Under the pieces are notes generated by a model, which worked only from the letters and a program-made list of their open reading frames with translations, searched no databases and was not told where the DNA came from. From assembly GCF_902167145.1 (NCBI RefSeq), contig NC_050098.1, positions 128,290,207-128,354,206 on the forward strand: 64,000 bases of DNA, written 5' to 3'. Positions 20,593 through 32,712 of this stretch are shown in pieces; the stretch's first letter is position 1; each line of letters begins with the position of its first letter. This DNA is from Zea mays. Its lineage: Eukaryota > Streptophyta > Magnoliopsida > Poales > Poaceae. The position numbers were made by a program, and so were the translations under genes.

Positions 20593-21595
20593 ATTATTTA
20601 CTGTTCATGATAAGATCATTATGTTAATGGGAACATGAAGAACCACCCGGGAAAACAGTGCCACCACAAGAGTGGTATGGGACGCCCTTGGCTGACTAAT
20701 TAGGAAAGCTAGTGGAAAACTACCTTACCCGAAACGGGCAAGGGCAGTAGGGGAGTTTCATGCAGGGAGGTTCTCGGGTTGATTTTGCTGCGATGGCGGT
20801 CAGACGAGGGATTCTTGCAAGTGCTCTTCCCATAAATTGTAGGGGGTTTTCGGAAGCTAGTGGAACTTTGTAAATGCCTCGTAGTGGATCCCTAGCCATT
20901 CACCTTGGTAGTGTCTAACGGCCTTGCAAACCATGACGACATGGGATACACGACTTGTGGGTACAGGGTACAACCTCTGCAGAGTGTAAAACTGGTATAC
21001 TAGCCGTGCTCACGGTCATGAGCGGCTCAAACACTCACATGATTAATTTATGGAACTTAAATTCAATTTGTCATCTGCATTGCATGTGATTATTAATTAA
21101 TTTTGTTCTATTATTCTTATTAAGGTTTGGTATTCACTTACATTTAGTAACTGCTAATAAAATTTGACCAACTTATTAAAAGCAATGCTCAGCTTGAAAC
21201 CCTATTGTTGATCAGCTTTACACATCACATGAACTCCCACGTTTGGTGAATCCATGCCACATTATTCCCCACAACTTGTTGAGCGATGAACATGTGTGAG
21301 CTCACCCTTGTTGTCTCACACCCCACATAGGAGAAGAACAGGTGGTTCAAGAGGAGCCACATAATGAGGAGTTTGATTTGATCTAGGTGGTGTCTCCCAT
21401 TTGACTTTATGGCGCCAAGGATGGACTTTAGTTTGAATTATATTTATCATTTATTTTGTAAGACTTCCGCTATGTAATAAGTACTCTGATTATATTGTGA
21501 CATTTATCTCTATACACTCTGTTATTATATGTGTTGTCTTCTTTGGCGCATATATGAGATGCACCCGGCTTTGTCCCTTAAATCCGGGTGTGACA
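20593..21595 (+). repeat. 5' LTR of element A, part 2 (after the E1 insertion)
   Basis: Aligns with 40334-41339 of the 3' LTR and ends GGTGTGACA. It holds the possible second mini-exon at 21331-21386, ending in a TAG. Confidence 0.88.
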
Positions 21596-21599
21596 GAAG

Positions 21600-21612
21600 T
21601 GGTATCATAGGA
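21600..21612 (+). other. Primer binding site of element A
   Basis: TGGTATCATAGGA, four bases after the LTR. It resembles the initiator-tRNA-Met complement TGGTATCAGAGCC used by many plant retrotransposons, with decay at the 3' side. Confidence 0.65.
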
Positions 21613-23818
21613 AATGTTGACTGTAGGACGAAACCTAGATAGAACTGGACAAAACCCTTACCTACTTACCTTACACTGATTCTTTTCTAAACTTATCTTA
21701 ATCTTTTCTCATCTATTTCCGCTTTACTCTGATTATTCTTACCTTTTCTTTCTGAAGACAAAAGTGGATTTCACACTTTAAAATTCTGTGCCTAAAGTGA
21801 CCTTTAGGAATAGGAGACCTACTCTTAGGAACAAAAATAAAACTATTTTTATAGGTATCTATATGCTTGAGTGTTTATTCTTATGATACTTATCTGATTT
21901 GGATCTTTGATTGAGTGTGATGCATTGTGGGGTAATGTCCACAATTACATCTGCATATACATATAGGTATAACTATAAATAAATAAAATTCATAAGATAA
22001 CTAGACAACCTGGTCTATCCTCCATTAAAGTGCATCTATTTTAAATAGATCCCTATTAACTTAAAGGAATCTATCTTATCCTAATAGGTTCATCTTGTGT
22101 TAAAAAAATTCTTATCCTCTTAAATTGTTTATAAGATAAACTAGACCAACTAAAAGTACCCCCACTGGATTATATCAAATGGATCCATCTTATCTCGGAA
22201 GGTTCTCTCTTATCTTAATAGATCCATCTTATCCCGAAAAGATTTTATCTTAGCCTAATAGATCTAACTAATCTCAAAAGATTCTATCTTATTCTTAGAG
22301 ACTCATCTTGTCCTAATAAGCATACTTATCCCCACCACTTTGCTTATCTCATAACAGTGTAACAAACATGATCTATTCCAAAATAAAATAAGTAGATCTT
22401 ATCTAGTCTAATCTGATTACACCAATTTAATTTTGATCCCATCTAATCAGGTCAGATCTAATCTAATGGACAAGCATGTTAGATAATACCGGTAAAATAA
22501 GATTGGATCCTACTCTTATAAATATGTTTTAACCTAAATTGGAGTCTTGGTCCAACCTGACCATATGCCACTACCTTAACCACCCGATAGTTGCATAACC
22601 CCTCTGTTTTAACCTAACAGAGATTCTAATCTACCTACACCATATAATCCATCTTATCTCAAAAGATTCTAACATATCCTAATAATATATATCCTACCCT
22701 GGTAGATCTATCTAACTTAAACTAGTCTAATCTAGTTATATCCAATCTAACCTAGACCCTACCTAATCTGATATGATCTAATCTAAAGGCAGTTACTTAA
22801 ACAAGTATTTAATACTGGTAATATAGATTGGACCACATTCTTATAAATGGGTTTTAAACCTAAACGGATGTTTTAGACCAACTCGTCCGTGAAACCACAA
22901 CTTCGCCTATGTTATAGGTTGCCCAACCCATTTATCCCAAAAACAAAGTAAAACTCAGTTTAATCTACCTACCCCATGTACCCGCAATTATTATCCCAAC
23001 TCGGTTAATGGCATCTAACATCACAACCGATGGTCCCTAAAACAGACCCAAGAAGAAGGTTAACCTCGACAATGAAGGATATGAGTAGAAACAGATCTTC
23101 AGATGAATCAAGATTCACCACCTGAAATGAAAAGTCTCCATTACTTAACTTCCTTTTACCTCCAAAACTTCTCTACACTTACCTAATAGCTAAAAAAATT
23201 TTGTGTACCCTTGTTTTCTATGCCCCACCTGCTAATGGCATGAAAATTTTAGGTATAAAAAATACTAATTGGAAGTTCCACTTAGATAAATATATATATA
23301 TACTAGAGTTTCATAAAGATAAAGTCAGTTGGATATGCTCAACTAAATGGTATTCTTAAATGGGATTATGGAATCTAGTGTGATCTAATCCAATGTGGTC
23401 TGCCTAAACAGATTAGTGGAATTTGGACTCTTCTAGCCAGGTGTTAACTTAGCACAATACATCAACTCAACCATGAGCTAACCCAACCAATAGTGTCATG
23501 ATGAATTGATTAATTATCTATCAGCACCTAACATCAAACAAACTTTTGACCTACATCATATAGTATGCCTCAACCATGTATATCTCGTCTTGACAGATTC
23601 TATCTTACCTTTTGACATTCACCTTATATGAACAGTTATCCCAAGCTTGATATAAAACAACAGATTAAGCCTTGCCAAAGAATCTTCAGTTCATAACCAG
23701 TTATTAGCCTATTCATTCTACCTACCAAATAATTTTCCTTGCAAACTATTTTGCCATATGCTTCTAACTCAGATGGTCAATGCCAGTAAGGAAAGATTAT
23801 CAAGCAACAACAAACAGA
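21613..23818 (+). other. AT-rich noncoding leader of element A with degenerate repeats
   Basis: No gene is seen. From about 22020 to 22330, and again near 22640-22760, it contains many imperfect copies of phrases such as ATCTATCTTATCCTAATAG and ATCCATCTTATCTCGGAAG, a pyrimidine-rich low-complexity block of decayed short repeats. The rest is AT-rich without recognised motifs. Confidence 0.6.
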
Positions 23819-23903
23819 ATGAATCCTTCAGATCCTCCACCGGTTGGAATCGATTAAGTGGTTGCCGCCCAAATGATGGTAATATAACAAATAGCAAACA
23901 TGG

Positions 23904-25253
23904 TGTCGGTGTTTCGACCCCGGGGGGGTCCCAGCACCGACGGGTAAATTTGTCGCTGCGTGTCCCAGCCCAGATGGGTTGGCGCGAGATGGAACACAAG
24001 GGGGGAAAACGCGGCTCGTGTTATCCTGCGCCAGGGGGATGCACTCGTAGTAGGGGTTACAAGCGTTCGCGTGGGAGAGAGAGTGAGCCTGTTCGTCAGC
24101 CCATTCTCCCGCGCGACCCTCCCGCATGAAGGCACTGGACCTTCCTTTTATAGATGCAAGGAGAGGGTCCAGGTGTACAATGGGGAGTGTAGCTAGGCGC
24201 TAACGTGTCCAGCAGAGAGGTGCCGGAGCCCTGTGTACATGCCAACGTGGCTGTCGGAGAAGTGCTTGAGCCCTGTGTACGCGGTATCATGGCTGTCGGA
24301 GGAGCGCTTGAGCCCTGTAGAAGCACAGCTGTCGGGGCTGCTGGGATCTTGCTGACGTCTCCTTGTTTCCGTAGGGGGCTGAGAACCACCGTCGTCATGG
24401 ACGCACGCGGGGAGCCATCATTACTTGTTACCGGGGCGAGCCTGGATGGGACGCCGTCCCCCATAGCCTGAGCTAGCTATGGGTAGGGTAATGATGTATC
24501 CCCCGTGGCACGGTCGGTCCGAGCCCAAAGTCGGGCGAGGCAGAGACTCCTCCTGAGGCCGAGGCCGGGGTCGGGCGAGGACGCGATTCCTCCCGAGGTC
24601 GAGGTTGAGGCCGAGCCCTGGGGTCGGGCGAGGCGGAGACCACCTTCCAAGGCCGAGGTTGAGGCTGAGCCCTGGGGGTCGGGCGAGGCGGAGACCACCT
24701 CCCGAGGCTGAGGTTGAGGCCGAGCCCTGCGGTCGGGCGAGGCGGAGCTTCCTGTTGTGCCTGAGGCTGAACTTGGCTGTTGTCAGCCTCATTCTGGTGG
24801 GTGGCACAGCAGTCGGAGCGGAGCGAGCGGCGCTGTTTTCCTGTCAGGTCAGTCAGTGGGAGGGCGAAGTGACTGCGGTCACTTCGACCCTGCCGACTGA
24901 GGCACGTGTGTCAGGATAAGGTGTCAGGCGATCCTCTCATTGAATGCGCCTATGATTTGGTCAGTTGGAGAGGCGATTTGGCCAAGGTTGCTTCTCGATG
25001 AAGCCTGCTCGAGTTGGGCCTCGGGCGTGCCGAGGGTGCGCCCACTGCCTGAGGAGGCCCTCGAGCGAGACATAACTTTGTCCGGGACTGGAGTTCCCGC
25101 CCGAGGCTAGGCTCGGGCGAGGTGAGATCGCGTCCCTTGGGTAGACGAAGCCTTGACCTGAACCACGCCCATCAGTCTTAGCGGTTCGTGCTGATGGTGG
25201 TTACCAGCCGAGTTTAGGACTGTTGGGGGTACCCCTAATTACGGTACACGACA
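23904..25253 (-). repeat. 3' LTR of B (1350 bp)
   Basis: Plus-strand ends TGTCGGTGTT and GTACACGACA. Contains a minus-strand TATA box (TATAAAAGG) near 24146-24153 and a GC-rich tandem array at about 24533-24760. Confidence 0.9.
24533..24760. repeat. GC-rich tandem array in the B 3' LTR
   Basis: About four imperfect units built on GAGGTTGAGGCCGAGCCCTG and GGTCGGGCGAGGCGGAG. Equivalent to the arrays in E1 and E3 but with fewer copies. The second B LTR has it at about 36655-36880. Confidence 0.8.
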
Positions 25254-25263
25254 GTAGCCCTCG
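25254..25263 (-). other. Polypurine tract of B
   Basis: Minus-strand GAGGGCTACT next to the LTR start TGTCGTGTAC, one change from the GGGGGCTAC of E1. Confidence 0.55.
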
Positions 25264-28200
25264 AGCCTCAAAGGGAGTGTTGGTACTCGCTTGGAGGCTT
25301 TGCCGCACTTTTTGTGAGGGGACCGACCTTTCTCGGTTATACTTTGTTCCGGTGGGTGCGCGCGAGCGCACCCGCCGGGTGTAGCCCCCGAGGCCTCGGA
25401 GGAGTGGTTTGACTCCTCTGAGGTCTTAATGCCTTTCGTGATGCCTTGGCCGACCTGGTTGTTCCCTCATGCGACCTGATTGTAGCCTGGGTGCATGGTT
25501 AGGTTCCGAGTTTTTAGGCTGGTTTGTTGACGCTGTCAACGGTTTGGCCGTAGCCGGGTTCGCGAGAGCAGCCCCCGAGCCTCTGCACGGAGCGAGAGGA
25601 CGATCAAGGACTGTCTCGACTTTTATTATACGCCCCTTCGTCGCCTTTCCACAAGGAGGAAGGGGGGGAAGCGCCATGTTGCCCTCGGTGGGCGCCGAAC
25701 ATGGTGTCTCCAGTGAGTTGCTAACGGGTGATCCGAGTGGACGCCCGTGCCCCGTTCGATAAGGGTCGGCTAGTGGCCCAGAGGCACGCTCCAAAAGTAC
25801 CTGCAGGTGATTTGCCGGACCCGGACCCATTCGATAGGGTCCGAGGGCTCGATGCCTCCTTCTGATGGGATTCCGTTACAAAATCGCTCCTGCTAGTCTT
25901 GGAAATGTCCTAGGGTACCTCGCTAGCGTAGCCCGAGCCTCGGCCATGTAACGGACGTACCCAGAGTCATCCCTCGCTCTGCGTGCTCTGGGGCGGCTGT
26001 CGAACCCTTCCGAGGGGCCAGTCTTCGAACCCCTGATCAGTAGTGGGCGCGGAGCCCGAGTGCTCTAGGGCGGCTGTCAAACCCTTCCGAGGGGCCAGCC
26101 TTCGAACCCCTCATCAGTAGGGGGGCTCGGGGCCCGCTTCCTTCGCGAAGAAGGATCCTTTCCGAAATATCCCCTTTCCCGGTCCCTGTAGCAAGAGAGA
26201 GAAAGGGGAAGAGGAAAAGGATATGAATTTAAACGGTGTGGCGCACCTTTTTTGACGCGGTCATCATGACGGAGGTGGAATGATGCCTGCTTCGCGTGCC
26301 AAAGGTGTTGCTTGCCTCGCTGCGGAGTTAATGCGACGGGACGGGCGGTTCGCTGGGCGGCCGTCGCGCGTGCTCGAGTCGTTCGAGGAACGGAACACGG
26401 GCGCGTCGTCTTTACGCCGTGGGAGACGGCTCCTCTGCCGCTCTAGGAGGGGACGTGAGCCTGCAGGCGATTTGACCGCTGCTTCCGCTCGTTTGCTGCT
26501 GCCATTACTACCGGTCCACTTTTGGCCATATCGACTGTCACGCCTCCTCCCGCGGCTGACTGACCCGTGATCGTGGTGCTCGATTGGCACTGTTGGGCCA
26601 TGCGCAGGGTTGCCTCGAGTCGCGGCACTGGTTCCGCAGTCGAGAAGGCGCGACATTGGTGCAAGTGGCGGTGCGGTTGCTTGCACGTAGTAACCGGCGC
26701 GCCGGTTACATGACGTGTGGGCCTGGGCCTCCATGCTGGATGCGACGAAGCCGAAGGGGTGCGCCTCCATGGTGCGGTTGTACGCCACCTGCATGGCGGT
26801 CCGCCCTTTCGACCATTGGTTTCGGCGAGGATGGAGGAGTGCTTGTAACCGCGGGGCGGTTACACGCTCCACGTGCAGCGGTTTGGCTTCTTCCATTTCG
26901 GGTCAGCTTGCATGACGTGTGGGACCCAGCCCCCGTGTCGTAGGGGGAGGACCCTGGAGCACGTCGGTGAAGACTTCGCCCGTGACGCTTGAGGACGTGA
27001 GTGGGGAGATCCGCCTTTAAAAAGGGATCAATCCCCTGGGCGGTGGACATGCCTTCGCACTCCCCTCATGCATCGCGCCCTTCCACCTTCCGAGCCCCCG
27101 GATGGGGAGCACCCGCGTTGCCTTCGTCTTGCTGCCGTTGGAGGAGCGCGACCTCGCGGGGGTTGGCACCCTTCAGCAATCACTCGGCTTCAAGGATTTT
27201 CATCATGCAGCCCGGCTGCATTCCCTCACCAATGGTCATCCAGGATGATGACCACCAGTTCGGTGGTGGGGAGAAGCAAGCCGGGCTGCAGCCTCTGCCC
27301 CGCCCTCAGCTTCAAGGATCTTCATCATCCTTGCTGTGGCGGAGGGCGAGCTGAGCCGGGGTTCTACCTCCCGCATGGGCCGGCAGGCCACCTCTTCCTT
27401 CAGCATTCAGGGGAGAGGGCGCTCACCGGCCTTGCGGAGGGGGCGAACTTTGACAACGCGGGGCCGATCGACCGCAAGCGTCGTCAGCTCCAGCGTGCCT
27501 GGCTTGCTGGCTTAGCTGGCTCTGTCGCGGCCTCCGACGCTGCCTCCTGCCGCTTGATCCGGGCGTGGCCGTCCGCCCACCGCACGGGCGGCTGTTGCGC
27601 CGTGCGCACTAGGGGACCATCCAAGACATCGCACGCCGCCAGGGCGGCGTTCGTGTTCTTGGATTATCTTGTCCTCGCTCCGGCATGACGCCTCCGCGTG
27701 GAGGCCGGTGCCGGTCCGTCCATGAGGACTTGAGTGGGGATCTGCCGGTGCAGGCTAGGATGATCGCCATTCGTTGGCGTAGCGCCGGCGCGCAGGTGGC
27801 CGCTGTCATCGGTGCTGAGGTGGTGGTCGCCAAAGGAGGTTTCTCCACCGACGAGACCGTCGGCGCCACCCGCTGTCGAACCTCCGGCTCTTTGGCTTTG
27901 ATGGCTTGTCCTCGCCCTTCGAGCGGGGACGTGGGCAAGGGCCTTCTTACAGTAGCGTTTACCCTGAGGTCATCGCTGCTGCTGTTTAGCCGCCCGAGGC
28001 GGAGGTCGTTGTCGCTGCTGGTGCAGTGGTCGGCGGCGAGCCACCTGGAGTTTGTTGTCCCACAGGCCCTCTGGTGTGGAGGTAGTTCCTACCCGCGGGA
28101 GTGGAATCGGAGTTCTGTTTGTAATGGCACCCTGAGTGCCGGTGTTTGTTCATTGTGGCTGTCGAGGCCTGAACATCTGGATATTTGAGCGTAATACCGT

Positions 28201-29485
28201 GTTTCTTCCTCATTTCGAGCACTAGGACTCGCCTATCGGCTAGCCGAACCGCTTAACCGAATGTGAGTTGCCCTGCGCGGAAGGTGACGAGTGAGGTATC
28301 CATATCCCGGAGACGTAGGAGCCCCTCGGCTCGGTCGGCCTTGCCACTCAAGGCCTCTCTTGCTCAGTTTTAGAACCTTCGGCCGCTCTGTGATGAGCTG
28401 GAGCCGGAGGCAGCGGTGTCGGCGTGGACAGAGGTGGAGTCGGCTTGAAAAGGGGCCTCGTTGGCCCAGGTGGCTTCCCAGGCCGAGGAGGTGCAACAGC
28501 GGCGGCTAGGGCTTGGCCAGGTCATCCGCGAGCGGGACCAACCTCAGAGTCATGCTGCCGAGGTCGTGAGTCAGGCTGAGGTCCTCGGGGGACAGCTGGA
28601 TGAGGCTACGGAGCGGCCAACCGAGGTGTCTGCTCGGGTCGGGACCCTGGAGGAGACCCTGGCTGCGATGGCCCAAGCGCGGTGCTGACGTCCTCCTCCG
28701 AGGTGGAGATCCTTCCGCCCGTGTCGCCGTCCGAGGCCGGGCCAGATTCCGCCGAAGGTGGAAACGACGCCTAGGGTGCTGCTGCTCCCTCTGTCGATGT
28801 CTGAACCTGTAGGAACAGTTTGTCTGTAGTATGGATATGTTTTTTGCGGCCGCCGAGGCCCAAACATCTTATTGTTGTGTTATAAAGCTGCGTTTCCTTT
28901 CCTCTTGTTTCGAGTATCAGGACTTGTTCGTCGGTAGCAGAATCGCTTATTCGAGCGAGAGTTACTTTTCGTGGAAGGTGATGAGTGAGGTATCCGTATC
29001 CCGGAGGCGTAGGAGTTCCTCGGCTCGATCGGCCTTGCCGCTTACGTGCACTCTTACTCGTTCACAGGATTCTGTTATCGATATAGTCGAGAAAGCACGA
29101 AAGTCGTTTTGGCAGAAAAGTTTTTCGAGCCTTAGGACTTGTTCGGCAGCAGAATCGCTTATCCGAGCGTGAGTTACTTATCGCGGAAGGTGATGAGTGA
29201 GGTATCCGTATCCCGGAGGTGTAGGAGTCCCTCGGCTCGGTCGGCCTTGCCGCTTACGTCTACTCCCGTCGTTTTCAGGACCCCGCTATCGAAGCAGTCG
29301 GAAAGCGCGAAAGACGTTCTGGCAAAAGACTTTTTCCGAGGAAAATTTTGACGGAGAGGGGGTTCCCCCCTTCTAGCCCCTGAGGGAGGGTCAGGCTTTG
29401 CCGAGGCAAGGCTGACCCTTCCTTGACGGTTAGACTTTATTTATGTATGTAAAGAGAACGAGGTATATGAACGACTTGAAACATC
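25264..29485. other. B 3' noncoding region with hairpins, possible antisense ORF and ~212-bp repeats
   Basis: Contains the conserved hairpin cluster (25266-25424, hairpin 2 at 25349-25378) and two copies of the ~70-bp TTCGAACCCCTGATCAGTAG unit (about 25985-26125). A TATA-like CCTTTAAAAAGGG at 27013-27025 is followed on the plus strand by an open frame to 27354 that resembles the one in E1. Three copies of the repeat marked by GAGTGAGGTATCCGTATCCC begin near 28284, 28978 and 29190. No protein is recognised. Confidence 0.6.
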
Positions 29486-32400
29486 TTAAGGGTAAAAGCA
29501 ACATAGCTGTTGGATGTTCCAAGCGTTGCTGTAGACCTCGCCTTGGTCGTTGGCCAGCTTGTATGTTCTGGGCTTCAAAATCTTGGCGATGATGAATGGC
29601 CCTTCCTAGGGAGGAGTAAGCTTGTGGCGTCCTCGGGCGTCCTGCCGCAGCCAAGTACCAAGTCTCCCACCTGGAGGCCTCGGGGTCGAACCCCTCGGGC
29701 GTGGTAGCGTCGTAGAGACTGCTGATACCATGTCGAGTGTAGTAAGGCCACATTCCGAGCCTCTTCCAGCTGGTCCAGTGAGTCTTCTCGGCTGGTCTGG
29801 TTGCTTCGGTCATTGTACGCCTTTGTCCTCGGGGAACCGTATTCTAAGTCTGTGGGCAAGATAGCCTCGGCCCCATAGACTAGAAAGAACGACGAGAAAC
29901 CTATGGCTCAGGTTGGCGTCGTCCTCAGACTCCAAACCACCGAGGGTAGTTCTTTCATCCACCGCTTGCCGAACTTGTTGAGGTCGTTGTAGATCCTTGG
30001 TTTAAGTCCCTGTAGAATCATACCGTTGGCACGCTCCACCTGCCCATTCGTCCTAGGGTGAGCTACGACGGCCCAGTCCACACGGATGTGGTGGTCCTCG
30101 CAGAAGTCCAGGAACTTCTTCCCAGTGAACTGTGTGCCATTGTCGGTGATGATGGAGTTTGGGACCCCGAAGCGATGGATGATGTTGGTGAAGAACGCCA
30201 CTGCCTGCTCGGACCTGATGCTGGTTGGGGGTCGGACCTCGATCCACTTGGAGAATTTGTCGATGGTGACCAGCAGGTGCAAGAAGACCCCGAGTTCCTT
30301 CTGCAAGGGACCGACGAGGTCCAGACCCCACACAGCAAACGACCAGGTGATGGGTATTGTCTACAGGGCCTGAGCGGGCAGGTGCGCCTGTCTTGCGTAG
30401 AATTGACATTCTTGGCAAGAGCGTACAATCCTAGTGGCGTCGATTACCACGGTCAGCAAGTAGAAGCCTTGTCGAAAGGCATTTCCCACGAGGGCTCGAG
30501 GTGCTGCGTGGTGACCGCAAGCCCCCGAGTGTATTTCTTGCAATAGCTCCTGTACTTCGGCGACGGATATGCATCGTTGGAGAATGCCTGAGGGGCTGCG
30601 GTGGTAGAGCTCCTTTTCATCACCCAGTAAGACGAACGACTTGGCGCGCCACGCCAGTCGCCGAGCTTTGGCCTTGTCGAGGGGTAGCTCTCCTCGGTGG
30701 AGATATTGCAGGTACGGGGTCTGCCAGTTTCGATTAGGCGTGACCCCATTCCGCTCTCCCTCGGCGCGCAGTGCCTCACCCTCAGCGGCCGAGGGTACCT
30801 CGGGCTGGGCCGAGGCCTCCTCGGGCTTGGGCGTGTCGTCGGTCTTGACGGAGGGTTGATGTAGGTCTCTAGAGAAGACGTTCGGGGGAACCGTTGTCCG
30901 CCCCGAGGCTATTTTAGCCAGCTCATCCACAGTCTCGTTGTACTGTCGAGCGATGTGGTTGAGCTCAAGCCCGTAGAACTTGTCTTCCAGGCGCCGAACT
31001 TCGTCACAGTAGGCCTCCATCTTCCGATCGCGGCAGTGGGAGTTCTTCATGACCTGGTCAATGACAAGCTGTGAGTCACCACGAGCGTTGAGGCGCCGAA
31101 CCCCTAGCTCGATGGTGAGGCGCAACCCATTAACCAGAGCCTCGTACTCGGCCACATTGTTTGACGCCAGGAAATGGAGGCGCAACACGTAGCGGAGATG
31201 TTTCCCGAGGGGTGAGATGAAGAGCAGGCCAGCACCTGCTCCTGTTTTCATCAGTGACCCATCGAAGTACATGGTCCAGAGTTCTGGTTGGATCGGAGCT
31301 GTTGGCAATTGGGTGTCGACCCATTCAGCCATGAAGTCCGCCAAGACTTGGGACTTGATGGCCTTCCGAGGAGCGAACGAGATTGTCTCGCCCATGAGTT
31401 CCACTGCCCACTTTGCTATCCTGTCGGAGGCCTCTCGGTACTGGATGATCTCCCCCAGGGGGAAGGATGACACCACAGTCACCGGATGAGGCTCGAAGTA
31501 GTGTCGCAATTTTCGTCGCGTCAAAATTACTGCGTACAGTAGCTTCTAAATTTGCGGGTAGCGGATCTTGGTCTCGGATAGCACTTCACTGATGAAGTAG
31601 ACCGGCCTCTGGACGAGCAGTGCATGCCCTTCTTCTCGTCTCTCGACTATGATCGCGGTGCTGACCACCTGAGTGGTTGCGGCTACGTAGATCAAGAGGG
31701 CTTCTCCCGCAGCGGGGGGCACCAAGATGGGCGCGTTTGTAAGGAGCGCCTTTAAGTTTCCGAGGGCTTCCTCGGCCTCGAGGGTCCAAGTGAAGCGCTC
31801 GGTCTTCCTTAAGAGGTGGTACAAGGGTAGGCCTTTTTCGCCGAGGCGCGAGATGAAGCGGCTCAGAGCCGCAAGGCATCCCATGACCCTTTGTACTCCT
31901 TTCAAATCTTTGATAGGCCCCATGTTGGTGATGGCCGCGATTTTCTCCGGGTTGGCCTCGATGCCCCACTCGGAGACGATGAACCCCAGGAGCATGCCTC
32001 GGGGGACTCCGAAGACACACTTCTCGGGATTGAGTTTCATGCCTTTCGCTCTCAGACACTTGAATGTCGTTTCAAGCTCGGAGAGGAGGTTGGAGGCTTT
32101 CCTTGTCTTGACAACGATGTCATCGACGTAAGCCTCGACCATTCGGCCGATGTGCTCTCCGAACACGTGGTTCATGCACCTTTGGTATGTCGCACCTGCA
32201 TTCCTCAAGCCAAATGGCATAGTAGTATAGCAGTACATGCCAAAAGGTGTGATGAAAGAAGTCGCGAGCTGGTCAGACTCTTTCATCTTGATTTGGTGAT
32301 AACCTGAATAGGCGTCGAGGAATGACAGGGTTTCGCACCCAGCAGTGGAGTCCACAATTTGATCGATGCGAGGCAGAGGGTAGGGAACCTTCGGACATGC

Positions 32401-32712
32401 TTTGTTTAGACCAGTGTAGTCTACGTACATCCTCCACTTCCCACCTTTCTTTTTCACAAGCACAGGGTTGGCTAACCATTCGGGATGGAATACCTCTTTG
32501 ATGAACCCTGCAGCCATCAGGTTGTGGATCTCCTCGCCTATGGCTATGCGCTTTTCTTCGTTGAAACGGCGCAGAGGCTGCTTCATGGGTCGGGCACCGG
32601 CTCGGATGTCCAGTGAGTGCTCGGCGACATCCCTCGGTATGCCCGGCATGTCCGAGGGGCTCCACACAAAGACTTCGGCGTTCGCGCAGAGAAAGTCGAC
32701 GAGCACTGCTTC
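29486..32712 (-). pseudogene. B pol: reverse transcriptase, dual RNase H and integrase, multiply disrupted
   Basis: One minus-strand frame continues from the TAG at 32715-32713. RT has VDYTGLNKACPK, PFGLRNAGATYQ and YVDD encoded at 32130-32119. A TAG near 31548-31546 interrupts the first RNase H. The second RNase H has YFDGSLMKTGAG and GDSQLVIDQV. A TAG near 30363-30361 cuts the integrase zinc region, and the core keeps ITDNGTQF and NGQVERANG. A further stop near 29910 and a frameshift after 29575 break the C-terminus. It lacks the E1 frameshift between RNase H and integrase, which shows that E1's is a private mutation. Confidence 0.85.
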
